Part shown: piece after piece, positions 25,991 through 50,296 of the stretch
How the letters are laid out: every line of letters begins with the position of its first letter
Position numbering within the stretch: position 1 is the first letter of the stretch
Source of the DNA: Sipunculus nudus
Taxonomy: Eukaryota; Annelida; Sipuncula; Golfingiida; Sipunculidae
Length of the DNA stretch: 64,000 nt
Assembly (NCBI GenBank): GCA_026874595.1
Contig: CM049310.1
Coordinates: 44,111,058-44,175,057, forward strand
Direction: 5' to 3'
Position numbers and translations under genes: made by a program
Notes under the pieces: model-generated
What the model saw: only the letters and a program-made list of their open reading frames with translations
What the model was told of the DNA's origin: nothing
Database searches by the model: none

Positions 25991-28573
25991 TAGGGTTTTT
26001 TTGCAAGAATATATACAGTAAGCACATCTCTCTCTCATGATTCAGAATAAAGGTGGTTATATAAGATGGATTTTACGTTATTACAGGGCTTTCTTTTCTT
26101 TGATAAATTCTGACAATAGAATAAATTTCTGTTCGCTGATAAAAAATCGCCATTCTTTCCAGACGCTAATTAGATCTTGAACTTAGCACCTTGTCTGCAT
26201 TATTCAATGCAAATTTGCAGTGTGCACAAATAAAGGTATGCACAATAATTATGAAAAGAAAGAAACAGCGTGACAGGTATACATGGTAATAACACTTTCG
26301 TCAAAGATGGCTGCAGTCACTAATTACCTCCGCCGACGCAGGTGGCTGGGGTTCACGAGTTCAGCGTATTTTGTGTGTGACTGCATTTACGTTTTTTCTT
26401 TCCTTTTACACGCATTATCTACGAAACTTTTCAATGAATTTCAATAAAAAAAAAATGGAAGATTGAGCCATAGGTATTAAAACATTGATCGCAGTTTTGG
26501 ACAGGGCTGGATGCAGATACAGGCTATATATATGGGGAAGGTTTACCTCCCTGCGAGTGCTTGTAATCTAATTCACATATAATAAGATGCTATCAAAATA
26601 ATTTCTGAAATAACAACACGTGATAACATTAATGTTCTTACAGTCTTTTAATGAAAAAGTCTAGACTGTGATAACGATGACAAGACGATCCCGTTCATAT
26701 AATTCCTAGAGTGCCCTAATAAACACGATATTATATATTCACAGAATCGACTCTGTCGTTAAAGTCAGTCAGGCCTGACGTTCTGTGACAAAACGCACCA
26801 TTACGGAAGTTGGAATAAGGTGTTTATATGTGCTGTCACCTGAATACAGGAAACTATATGTTCTGCTCAGTGCGGTTTTAATGGACTATCAACGGATTTA
26901 TCTATCTTATGGTATATTATAATTATTATACGCGATGTTAACCAGGAGTTATACACAAAATACGGAGGACTTTAATATATATTGTGATTCATCGCACTTA
27001 AAACGCCTAATCCTTTATAATTCTTACTAATAAGAGTGCAATAATTATACATACATGTATGTCTAAAACGATTACAGGAAACATTAATATATGTCATAAA
27101 ATGACTTGATGTTGCCAAGACCACTCTCATTGAGTAAATTTAGGTAATGTTTATAGATATAAATGCTCACCTACAAAGAAATTCGTCTTCTATAAATCGG
27201 ACAGCGTTTTTTAATTATACTTAATTTGATGCGTATGCAGTAAAATCATTTTATACATGCAGTGTCCTAGGTACCGTGTTTGCATGTCCTGTTTCATCGA
27301 TCATTGTTTAAGAATATTTTTAACAAATTTTAAATATCCGACCTAAATATTAAGTAGATATGCAAATGTTCTCCGGATGCTGTGTAAAGTAATATGATGT
27401 GAAGCAAAACATTTATATTCTGTCGATGGACCGTGTATGCTATCTTTCCGGTACAGGTGGACAGTATACATTCATCCACAGATGACAATATTTACGTCAA
27501 TTTGTATACAAAGGTTTGTTGCGTATGATCAGTTTGCATTGTCTGAGTTCATCTGCGGATGACTTTTGCTCATTTGCTTGGGAGCATATAAATGATGGAA
27601 ATGTACACACGATCTAGCGTCAGCTCAAAGCAAAATGCTTGTGATGGTTTATTCTTTAATGTAATGAGGTGACGGGGCCGTGTGAAGGTTATCCGCCAGA
27701 GAGAGAAAGACAGAGAAATGGAGGTACACAGAGAGACACCTGGTGGAGAACACTTGAACTATTTTGTCATGTACAATGGAACACATTAAGATCGTATTTT
27801 ATTGTACTTTTTCTCATGGGTTTTAAAATAAAAAAAAATAATGACCCTTTTCGTTAGAATGCAGTCAAACATCAATTACATCAAATAATAAAATGGTATT
27901 AATTAAATTATAATAGTCTTTTAATTTTAAAGCTGCCCTTGAAATGATTGAATGATTGTTATTATATTTATTTGAACATGCAGTCTTCAAGCTATACTAC
28001 CTTACATTTTAATGATATCTTTGCTCAAAGCGAAAGTCCAGTGCTCTCGTATATTCAACCTATTTTGAGTAAACATACTCTGTTGATTTTGTCCTTTGTT
28101 TCCCTCAAATTAGTTTAACTTAAATGGAGACATTAACATAGTTTTGAGGCAAGTTTTTGCCCTTTAATGGAATTCCAGTATATGGAAATATTGAAAAATA
28201 AATATATTTCTAATAAACCTTGATAAAATTCGCACTTGCTATCATAAACATTATATGCTAAAGCTGACAAGTAAGTTATATTATGTAGAACTATTCAAAA
28301 GGTTTCGTTTTAATTTTTATCTTAGCTGACTGAAGGCCATCTGAGCTATAGCTATAGCTGTCTTTTAACGAGGCACAAAGTGATGGAGGACTCGAGTCCG
28401 AAATAAAGTGAACTTTTTTAGGGATTCGGACATGGAGATAATGACTTAAAAATCAGACCGAATCCATTTGGAGTCCAGTAGAATGAAAGCCCTGTCATAT
28501 ATTATAATTACATTTATATGCATGTGCGAACTACAAACAGATATAACAAAACGACTGTATATATATCATTGAA
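25991..28573. other. Intergenic, apart from the repeat at 26318
   Basis: AT-rich, with no supported gene. Confidence 0.45.
26318..26575 (+). repeat. Dispersed repeat, CCTCCGCC to CGAGTGCTT type
   Basis: attacctccgccgacgcagg, then a low-complexity interior with actttTcaatgaatttcaat, ending ttacctccctgcgagtgctt. It resembles a repeat common in marine animal genomes by recollection. Confidence 0.35.
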
Positions 28574-28811
28574 AGGTAACTAATTGCAAAATGCCCTTTG
28601 CAAAGCTCTGGATCGTCTTGCTTGCCGCCAGATGTTCTTGCTTTATACGTTTGAATTATTTTGACGGATACCCCAATGTTATAAGCGAGTGGATATGAAC
28701 AAAAAGGGCAGACTGTATGCGGTAGCAGTTGGGTTCCTGATCTATTTTTTCAAAGGTTTAATGGATAATCTTCAATTAATAGATGTCAAATATTAGAATA
28801 GGTCCCTTTAA
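28574..28811 (+). mobile_element. TTAA-type MITE, copy 4, 5'-truncated
   Basis: Shares aaggtaactaattgcaaaa, agctctgg, gccgccagatg and the right terminus (GAATAGGTCCC then TTAA at 28808-28811). The left half is absent. Confidence 0.5.
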
Positions 28812-29249
28812 GACTATAAAAATGTAATGTTTGAACAAAATCGGATTCTCTTCGGGAATGTCATTTAAGAATTGTTAATTACTCTACACCGGGATGCGAG
28901 TAAAATTTCAAAAAGAAGTTCAACTACATCTTAAGTGGTGCACAATTAATTGCCATGAAATTTACTACGCATATATTGACCTTGACAATATGTGTCAGTT
29001 TCTTAGCACTGGATCCATGGATTGCTCTTAAACTTGATATGCCTATTGGTCGAGGGTAGTAATTGCAGATGGAATTAAAAAGGACAGGTCGTGCGGCGAT
29101 TTTTCAGTTGTCACCCGATCACTTTACTTGTATTACGAGGGTTAGATACAAGAACATGGCTACATTTTCTACAATCAGACCATTTTGAGTACCAAGTCAT
29201 GACACGGCACTTGTTTTCAAACAAATGAGCCTTAAACTGAAATCAGCTA

Positions 29250-30772
29250 CACTCTAAGAAAAAAGGGTTACATGTAGAACCCTAAGGGTTCTTTAGAGTG
29301 GATTCAGTGGGGAACCCTTAAAGGTTCCTGGTGGAACCCTTTGGTCAGGGTTCTTCATAGAACCCTCTCTTAGGGTTCTTCATGGAACCCCCAAGGGTTC
29401 CATATATAACCCTAACAATGGGTGCTTCTTAGAACCCAACTGAAAGGTTCGTCATGGTTCTTCTTAGAACCCTCTCTTATGGTCCATCATTGAACCCCCA
29501 AGGGTTCTATGTATAACCCTAACAATGGATGTTTCTTGTAACCCTACTGACAGGATCTTTCTGGAATTACGAAATATTCTTTAGGATATGGGTTCTCTTT
29601 ACCTAAACCAATCGGATCTTATGCATTTGGGGTATTACTTTAAGTTGTGATGTGATGATGATATTGAGATAAAGCAGCTGTATGGTGGAGAAGCACAGTT
29701 GGGCAGTTCATGCAAAATACTTGGAGAAATATTTCTTAGGATCAACTTCATTTCATTGCTTAAATGTAAAAGGCTGTTCTTGTGCTGTGTTTGTTGCGGT
29801 TAAAATATGCTTTGATTGTTAATTGAAAAAAAACCAAACGTGCTCCATGTTAAAGCATTTTAATTTGCATATCATAAACAACTGTAAAAAATTATATAAA
29901 CATAACCATGCGGCATGGATTGATGATGTTGCATATCTTAAAATCGCAAAGGACTCTTTCAAACAGTACAGGATAATGTCCATTTTTCATATTCGGCCTC
30001 TCGGTCAGTCCTAAGGTAACATATATTGAAGCTGATGTCCATACAGTAAGAGTTGCAGTAATATAATCCACGACACATGCAACGGATCCATTGCATGTAA
30101 TTTACAAGACCGGATTACATCATTTAGACACCTATAAATATGCTCATCACTTTCATGGCCTGGGTAACGACAATAATTAAACTTGTATCTTCATTACCAT
30201 TTACTGATCTTTCTAACAGTATTGATTTTATGGTAATATTCAAGAGGTGTGATGAGCAATATTTCAATAAAATGATCCCTAAAACGGTCGATTTGAGGGC
30301 TTGATTTCAACTACTCCACACCGAGCATATCACACAGCCCCACCAGTTTAATATTTTTCTTTTGTCGCCTTTGACCTTTATTTACAATCCTAGGGCCCCA
30401 CAGACCCTTACGACAGTTGGCCTTCGTGTTTTGGGTGGATCTGACAGGTTCAACACCTGCGCATGGAGAAATTCCTACGTGTTTGTCGGTCCCTTAAGAT
30501 AAACTGTACTAAACATAAAGTACAACCCTATGATACAACATAAGGTAGTTGTCGCGTCCATAGTTTGATCCTCGATCCACCATACAGCAACTTACCCGTA
30601 CCCTTAGAGTCTTCCTTTTTCAGCAAATTTTCACTTTTCAAGAGGGACTGGTAAAGCAAATTCAAAATGGCCGTTGTGGATGTCTCCGTAAAGTGGGGGG
30701 TCAGGGTCGCAAAATTTGGTTTGAACCCCTAAAAATGTTGTTTTGGCCAAAAATGGGATCCGTCACTGAATA

Positions 30773-30843
<71 letters not shown>

Positions 30844-31273
30844 ATACAAATATGTATATATGCTATTATAATTTAATATTATATCATATTATATGTTTCT
30901 ATATATTTCTATTAGTTTTATTATTTATAAATATAATATAACATAAGGTAAGATAAAACAAAATGAAACTATAATACCAATTTATAAAAGATAATATGAG
31001 ATAAGATGAGATAAGATAAGATAATGACATTATTTATTACACAAAGTCAGTGAATACAGATTCTAAGTGCAACTGGGGACAGTGACTCACACACGTTATG
31101 GTACTGTAGGGTTCTATCAGGCACTCCTCTCTTTTGGCAAAACACACGAAGAACCTCAAGTGGGCTATCTGGAACCCATGGATATAAAAAACGGTTCTAA
31201 GTTGAACCATGGTTCCAGCTGGAACCATACAGGTTCTGCATGGAACCCCCAAGAACCTTTTTTTCTAAGAGTG
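29250..31273. mobile_element. 2.0 kb TIR element with GGGTTC arrays at its ends
   Basis: The left end is TACACTCTAAGAAAAAAGG; the right end reverse-complements to TACACTCTTAGAAAAAAAGG. A TA at each outer edge suggests a TA target duplication. The first 300 bp is an array of AGGGTTCTTCATGGAACCC-type units (29265-29540), and related GGAACC units precede the right end (31100-31255). The interior holds a (TA)n tract and no recognisable transposase frame. The class is uncertain; Tc1/mariner-like is a guess from the TA. Confidence 0.65.
30775..30840. repeat. (TA)n microsatellite
   Basis: About 65 bp of TA inside the 29250-31273 TIR element. Confidence 0.95.
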
Positions 31274-32039
31274 TATGTACGTTTACCCTAGCTATAGTTT
31301 CGTCCAATGTTTGCAGTGGATGCATCCGAAACAAGTGTCAGTCATTTATTACAGTGACACGATTTACCAACCCGATTTTCCAGTTAGACCCAGAACAAAG
31401 CCAACCCCTAACTAATACCTATAAATGTCCGTTTCTCTAGATCCAGGCAGTGACCAACCAATAGCATGCAATGTATGCCACAATTAATATATGGTGTAGA
31501 ATCATTTTAATTGAAAACAAATAATACATTTGTGACCAAGATTACCTTCAAACTTTAGTGGATTATTTATCCCTCGACTGTCCAGTTACCTAATAATACC
31601 TATCCTTTGGGCCTGGAAAATTGAGGGGTAAAGCGCTAGGCGACCGGTCGACCCTGGTTCTGTGAGGCTGGATTGTAGTGGCCCTTCCAAGATCGGTCGT
31701 TTTCTGGGTCCTCCGGTTTCTTCCACCCATACAGACCACCAAATGGCATGATCCGATCCATGAAGAATGCCTTATATTAGTTACTTTAACCATAGTTGTA
31801 CATTCCATGTTAAATAAATAAAAACATTGTATAATTAATATAATTTGTGTCTACATAAGTCCAATTCCCACTCTGCGCATATATGAAAATTTATAAAAAA
31901 ATATTGCGAAAATTATTAAAACAAGGTCCCACATAAGCCGCCTTCACAGACAGACGTCCTAATGAGCTTTTGTAAAATATGCATCAGCCGATCTGCACCT
32001 TAGATCCTTATTGCATGGTAGCTCTCCGATATCCGGCTT

Positions 32040-32126
32040 GCGACGTCCAGGGTTTACATAATCAACATATAATAAAATCTGCGGCGGCCACTAGATGTCG
32101 CTCTAAACTGTCAATTCACTGCCAAG
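32040..32126 (+). promoter_or_regulatory. Probable UCHL5 core promoter / 5' UTR region
   Basis: This is the GC-richer stretch immediately upstream of the UCHL5 ATG. It contains CCACTAGATGTCGC at 32088-32101, one mismatch from the CTCF core CCACTAGRKGGCGC. No convincing TATA box sits at a fixed distance; AT-rich cataatcaacatataataaaa lies at 32057-32077. The transcription start cannot be placed from sequence alone. Calling it a promoter is inference from position. Confidence 0.4.
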
Positions 32127-43944
<11,818 letters not shown>

Positions 43945-44454
43945 TCTGAAGGCTCTGTGTTCTCAAGATAATTAAGATTCTTAATCTTCCTAATTTATAA
44001 GCACTCCATGACTTCAGTTGTCAAGACCAAGAACATAAGGCAGGTGAAGTGGTGGAAAGATGATGGGGTTTTCAGAATGTTCTCGAAAATCCCATTGAGT
44101 CCTGTTCCTGTGCTTCAGTGACTGAGAAAAGAAAGAAGTGATGGAATGGAGTAAATGATTTTAAATTATCTTTCAGGGGATTCCAGTATGGAATTCAAAC
44201 TGGCATACCAGCATTTAAATAAAAAATTCAAACAGGAGGACATGTACACTAAAATATTAGGAATAATACATGTCATGAGAACAAGTTTTGCTTGTATTTA
44301 AAAATGACAGTTAACTGGAATGTGGAAATAATGTTAATGGTGCAAATGGTTAGACAAAATACTTACTTGATGTGCTGTGAATCATTGGTTCTCCCATATG
44401 ATTATTTAAACACACTCCTTTCATTATTATTGTTTTGTGTTAATCACTTTTAAG

Positions 44455-44460
44455 AATAAA
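44455..44460 (+). terminator. Likely polyadenylation signal of UCHL5
   Basis: AATAAA lies about 510 nt after the TGA, in a 3' flank with no other gene. Other candidates are AATAAA at 44218-44223 and 44703-44708, so the 3' UTR could be about 0.3, 0.5 or 0.8 kb, or alternative sites may be used. Confidence 0.45.
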
Positions 44461-45078
44461 CTTTACTCCCTCTTCCCAACATCATTTTCATCCTGATGGG
44501 GTTTCATCTGAGGTTGCATTGTAACAAACTAATGAGATTGATAGACTCAACTTGATATTAAAACATTCTGATAAAGTCACTTATGGACTGCCATTTGATC
44601 TAACATTAAAGAATTGTCTTTCAGTGGCACCTTGTTATTTTGTTTTCTATATACACAGTTTCAGATGACTCCTATTTCCTAGTGTTTGCTAGCACAAAAT
44701 TTAATAAAATAATGGGTTCCCACTAATGAAGTGTTCAATTTTTTGTGAAACCCTCCATGACCCTCATTGACACGTTCAGATTTATAAATGGTCTCACTGT
44801 CAAAAAGTGCTCAGCAGTGAGCATAGCCCTTGAAGGTGAAAATAATTCAGTGTGTCACCAAAAATGTGGATGACCATAAACATGCTTAGAAGTTAGAATG
44901 ATGGGTGTGTTCACTGGATGGTAAAATTAATTTGCAATTGATTGATTTACCGATGAATATAAATGGCTGAATATTCCCAGTTGTTGATAGTACTATATCC
45001 TGCATGATATATATGATATAAAAATACATTACTTATATGTCTATATGATTTATCTCTTCGACTGTATAATGTTGAGGG

Positions 45079-46037
45079 AAAGGTCTAGTATATCCTAGAC
45101 CCAGCAGCAACTTTCAGACATTGAAAGGTTGTGCTCACGATATCCATAGCCCTTTGGACAAGTGGATAAGTGTAATTGTGCAGCCCTGGTTAATATACCC
45201 AAAAATCGTAATTATTGGTAAAGTTATATTTAGTTAGATTCAGTAGACCGGCAATAAAGAGAACTTTCAAATGAGTGGTCACTCACAGGGGTAAATATGG
45301 TAATGTGAGATATGTAAAGTAAATCTTAATAGTTAATTAGCAAATAAAAATCAAATTAAATTACTTTTCCCCATGGGATTTTGTAGGGCTTTGGATATCT
45401 TAGTCTCCATAACCTGAGTAAAAATAACAGTTGGTTTCTTCTCTGTTGCAATTTGTTCCGGGTTCATCCGCTTGTTGTTACGGGACCAAAGTTTAGTGTC
45501 GCGTAAAATGGCTTTTCCAGTAAACCTGATGTTGCACTCGCTTGTGTCCGCACCATATTTCAATGATTATTCAATAAAATGTTTCCTGAGTTAATCATAA
45601 TTATGTCTTAAATGGATTTTGCATATAGCTCAAGGAACCTGGTATTAGTATCAGGTGAAGCGTATATACCTATAGAGAGTCTAAGTTTCGAAAAATATCC
45701 TGAGTGTAGCATTTGCTCGCGAGGGGACACCTGGATCATGTTTTGGACGTGTGGAAACATATGCTATTTAATAGACTGAACAGTACAAAGATCAGATAAA
45801 CCGTGTATCTAACTACATAAAGCCGGCACATAGCAAGCTTTGCTTTGCTGAGGCAACAATGAAAATCAATTTGTTTGTATACCCCCCATTTTGTAAAACT
45901 ACAACCAAACATGTAAGGGACCAGAAACCCAGGCGAAGCAAACTCTCCTTCGCTTTTTTATAGACTAGGGTGCTAAACGCTCTCTATTATACCTTTTTCT
46001 TAAATAGCCCCATTTACATTTCTGCCATGGCCTAATT
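45079..46037 (+). repeat. Tandem duplication unit, copy 1 (segments D1+D2)
   Basis: D1 (45079-45504) recurs at 46040-46466 and D2 (45505-46037) recurs at 48561-49024, so a unit of about 1 kb was duplicated in tandem. D1 contains ccctggttaatatacccaaa; D2 contains gcgaagcaaactctccttcg. D2 here has about 80 bp (45545-45623) that its partner lacks. No coding potential seen. Confidence 0.7.
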
Positions 46038-46039
46038 AG

Positions 46040-46466
46040 GAAAGGTCAAGTATATCCTAGACCCAACAGCAACTTTCAAACAACAAAAGGTTGTGCTCAC
46101 GATATCTATAACCCCTAGGACAAGTGGATAAGTGTAATTGTGCAGCCCTGGTTAATATACCCAAAAATCGTTATTATTGGTAAAATTATATTTAGTTAGA
46201 TTCAATAGACCGCCAATAAAGAGAACTTTCAAATGTGTGGTCACTCAAAGGGGTAAACATGGCAATGTGAGATTTGTAAAGTAAATCTTAATAGTTAATT
46301 AACCAATTAAAATCAAACTAAATTACTCACTCATGGGATTTTGTGGGGCTTTGGATATCTTTGTCTCCATAACCTCCTGAGTAAAAATTACAGTTGGTTT
46401 CTTCTCTGTTGCAATTTGTTCCAGGTTTAACCGCTTGTTGTTACTAGACCAAAGTTCAGTGTCGCG
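46040..46466 (+). repeat. Tandem duplication, copy 2, D1 part
   Basis: Matches 45079-45504 over its full length, from aaaggtcaagtatatcctag to agttcagtgtcgcg. Directly after cgcg the sequence departs from copy 1 and only resumes the unit at 48561. Confidence 0.7.
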
Positions 46467-47105
46467 TTGGCGGTGACAAAATGCAGGCGTAAAAAACTAT
46501 TATTTTAAATAAAATTTAAACACATAGATAATAGTTATACTGATAACTTAAGCTTTGCTCCTTGGTCGTCTCGGGTGCGACCTGGTTTTGGTTGTCGTAA
46601 AATCTCCTGGGATTCCTGGTGGTTAATCAGTATTGTTTCGCAGATGAAAAAGGTTGCAACTACTTAAATATTCTGAAACGCCAGCCTTTTCTTTGTAGGC
46701 ATGGCCAAATAACCTGATATTTTTAGCTTTACAGGTTTAATTAATTAATATATTTTTTTAATATACACCAGATGTGTTTATATTTGCAGTTATTCTAAAT
46801 CCAAGTTATCAAATGTCAGTTTTTATACTAGCCATGACAAAATGACACTCAGGCCTTCTAAAATAAACTGATATCCTCTTTAGTTAATCAAAAAACGACC
46901 TTTTGGGTGGCAGGCTGCTGCTAATTTTATACGGGCGTCTACACGGGTCGTCGGATGGTTGGGGCAGCGCCCGTATACGTCCGTTATCGTTCAGTGTCGC
47001 CGCGTTAACTTACCAGAGGTTTGATGGGTTTTCCCGAAACTCACCAATATATACTCTCTCCCGAGTATGATTCTGGGCAAAATGCATGCTGATTTAATGA
47101 GGTCA

Positions 47106-47799
47106 TACGCTCTTTACACAGCGCTTTAACTATAGGACTACTGCCTATATGGTAAGCGCTGTTTGTTATGACCTCGTATCCTGAATTGCTACACCAGAGG
47201 GGAGCACTGTATTTTTGTCCAATCAGATGAGACCTTGTGCTGGAAGACACGGCCAAGCGAGGAATACACGGAGCCTATCATGTTCATTTCGTTTTGAGTG
47301 ACAGCTCATCGTCCCGGTAACCGTCTGGACAGGCCACAGACTCGGAGAGAATTGCCGCAGACGTGGTTTGCTTAGGGCTATGTGCACATAGGATGCCCGG
47401 CCGGCGAGCTGTAATTCAAACGAAACGTAACAACAAAGGCTGTGTGCACACCTCGCTGGCTGGTTTCAGTTCTGCAGACAACAGATACATGTCAACACTA
47501 ACACAGTCATACTGTCAGTATCGAATCGGTCGATGATGCGAGAATGCAGAAGGAACAATTAAAATTCGGCCGTAAGCTGTCGTCAAACGGCGCATGAAGC
47601 GCAGCTATGGGCGGAGCCAGGATGCCTGTCGAGTTTTTGTTGGCATCTGGTTGGCTGCTTGTCACATCATACGCACGTGTTTTCAGCGGACAACGAACCG
47701 CCATCTGGTGTCTAAATATATCATAAACGGTCAAAGCTGGCAGCGTGAAAATCAGTTGCTTCTTTAAAAGCGTAAGATTTCCGCTGCCTCGGGAGCGTA
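47106..47799. mobile_element. Mutator-like non-autonomous element, copy 1
   Basis: It begins TACGCTC and ends GAGCGTA, a 7-bp perfect inverted terminus extending imperfectly to about 18 bp. Identical 9-bp flanks ATGAGGTCA stand on both sides as a target-site duplication; 9 bp is typical of Mutator/MULE transposases. A subterminal hairpin (CAGCGCTT ... AAGCGCTG) lies near the left end. The interior has CCAAT at 47219-47223, a GC box GGGCGGAGCC at 47609-47618 and a CTCF-like CCGCCATCTGGTGT at 47698-47711. There is no transposase. It sits inside a GAGGTCA-type repeat unit. Confidence 0.8.
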
Positions 47800-47801
47800 A
47801 T

Positions 47802-48240
47802 GAGGTCAGAGGTCACCAGGATTCTTTGTTGTGTCGCCTCGATAACTTACCAGGAAAGTAGTGGATTGTGATTAAACGCAACAGAAATATATTAACCAAT
47901 ATAAAAATATTGCCAAACTCCGATTTTTGGAGGTCAGAGGTCATCAGATATTGGTGGTGCAGTGATGACTTACCAAGATGACTTACCAAATTTCTAAAGG
48001 ATTTTCATGAAACTCGCATTAAATAATTTTCTCAACTTAATTAAAAGAAAAAAAAATATTCGGCAAAATTTACGTATGCCTAATGAGGTCAGATGTCACC
48101 AGACTTCCTTTTGGTTGATGTGATGACCATGAATTTGATATCGGTGTCGATGGCATTCAATATAAAGCTTTAACAATTAAAGTAGGTCCACTGTTTTCAA
48201 TTTTCTGCAAAGTCTGTGCAAAATGTAATCAGGTCATAAG
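47802..48240 (+). repeat. GAGGTCA repeat units with DR1 motifs
   Basis: Three units start GAGGTCAGAGGTCA or similar at 47802, 47930 and 48085, each followed by caccag/atcag and, in the first two, a gatAACTTACCA- or gatGACTTACCA-like block. A further partial unit lies at 47000-47105, left of the Mutator-like element. AGGTCAGAGGTCA (47803-47815, 47931-47943) is a perfect direct repeat of AGGTCA with one-base spacing. Confidence 0.5.
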
Positions 48241-48560
48241 ACATACGGCGAGCGTATTATGCCCTCTTACGGTGCTCTTTGTGTGCTATTTCATGTAATT
48301 TGACCATTTCACCTTTTCCTTTAAGTATGAAATATTTGATCTCCTGATGCAAATGTCCATTAAGCCTATGTACTCCCAAAATGTTGCTGCAATATTTTAT
48401 TAACTGTACACTTTAGATGAACATTTGCCATGTTATAAGGTGTATCAAAAATGTTAAGGTAAACCAGACTCCTGTAGTGTCCAGTCAAATAGAATATTAA
48501 TGCAAGTAGTTTTAAAATATTTAACTCAAAATTTGACAATCGGTATAATATCCGGATCAG

Positions 48561-49024
48561 GCTTTTCAGGTAAACGTGATCTGGCTTTCGCTCGTGTCCG
48601 CTCGTGTATAGCTCAAGGAAACTGGTATTAGTAACAAGTGAAGCGTAGCCTTTATACCTATAGACAGAGTCTTAGTTTCCAAAAATTGCTTGTTAGGTGA
48701 CACTTTGAGCATGTTATGGACGTGTGAAAACATATGTTATTTAAGAGTCTAAACAGTACAAAGATCAGATAAACGTGTACCTCACTACGTATAGCCGATA
48801 CACAGCAAAAATTACTTTGCTGAGGCAACAATGAAAATAAAAACTGAAAATCAATTTGTTTTGGATACCCCTACTCTTGTTAAACTGCAACCAAATAGGT
48901 AAGGGACCAGAAACCTGGGCGAAGCAAACTCTCCTTCGCTTCCTAATAGACTCAGGTGCTAAACGCTCTCTGTTATACCTTTTTCTAAAATCGCCCCATG
49001 TACACTTCTGCCATGGCCTTATTA
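48561..49024 (+). repeat. Tandem duplication, copy 2, D2 part
   Basis: Matches 45505-46037 (ggcttttcaggtaaac, tatagctcaaggaa, gacctgggcgaagc, cttctgccatggcct), with a gap for the 80 bp missing here. Confidence 0.7.
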
Positions 49025-50296
49025 ATCCTAGAAGTCAGATGGAACCTCGCGAGATTAAATAAAGCAAACTCTTTATTCTTTGTTGATTTTATCATTTAGG
49101 AATTTTGTTTTGGCATGGATAACCTTTTCATAACAATTAACGTGGCAGTATCACGCCCATTTACAAAACATGGAAGTTCATGATAGACTGAGGCTTTAAG
49201 TTATTGCTTTGTTTCATGATTCACAGTTCTTTGTTTGTCTGTTTGTTATGTTTTAATAGCTATCTCTTACAGCTGCCACATAATATTTTTCCAAATTATT
49301 TAAAAGATGGATCTTACTGTAATCTCACAAAATATACTTTTAAAAATTGGAAAACAGCATGTACAATTTGTTTTCCCAATTTTTCCCACCTGTTTTCACA
49401 ATGCGGTAGGTACCTTGGGATTTTATTATAAATATTTGCACGTACCCGTCCGTGATTATCTTGTAGCTTTGAACGTGTATATTTGCTCATTCAGTTTCAC
49501 CATTATTCTCCATTTACACCTTTCGTATCCTTCAAAGCTGTTAATGTAATTTGCCTAATTTCCGTAATGTTCCTCAGATTTCTTGAAATAAGAGACACTG
49601 TCTGTACATGACTGGTCATCAAGCCTCCTTGTTTATGATATTTTCGCATAGTATGAAAATTTAATATTGTGTTCCGAGTGCTGGTGAGATCTAAAATTGA
49701 ATACCATCCTTCAAACGTATACAGACAGTCAGAAGACCGATACATTATTAAACAGTTTGCACTGTAAATCACCCAGTTTAATTTAACATAGCCGTCGCTG
49801 ACAAATTATGGGAATCTCTGTCAGAATTTGGGATTTTGATTTAGAAAAGACGAGGAACTAATCTTCCGTTTTCCTGTCCGTCCATTCGACAGGCGAAACA
49901 TAACATGCCACCAGGTATAAGGGAAACCTAAGCTCAATTAATTTCTTTATTCACCATGTTAACCAGCGTAACACGGGTTTAAGAACCTCGAAAATTAAGC
50001 CCTTGTCCGTGAAAATACCGACATTTTACTCTTTAATGGAGAGCATAAAACAATTTTTATTTGTGCAGTTCTAAAGTACTAACTGAAAACAATAATGAAA
50101 AAAAAAATCATGTAATGTTTATTAATAACATTTTCAACCATGCGTGTTTGACCCTCGATAGATTTCGTTATTCTTTGTAAAATACACAAATATCTTAATA
50201 TCAGGCAGCATTTACATTTCATAAATTTGTTGGTATTTGCATTTTAATGCACTTGACCTTGATCTATACATGATTTTTTACTTACATTTTCTGAGT
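49025..50296. other. Intergenic, nothing recognised
   Basis: Frames at 49204-49549 overlap in two registers with no family signal. Confidence 0.45.

Larger units (their letters stand above)
46467..48560. mobile_element. About 2.1 kb insertion splitting duplication copy 2
   Basis: Lies between the D1 and D2 halves of copy 2 and is absent from copy 1. It contains GAGGTCA-type repeat units, two DR1 motifs and the Mutator-like element at 47106. I see no clear terminal repeats of its own, so it may be a transposon of unknown class or several nested insertions. Confidence 0.5.

Noticed and set aside
47507..47734. 75-codon frame in Mutator-like copy 1
   Set aside because: Not conserved in the copy at 50297, so it is unlikely to be transposase or captured coding sequence.
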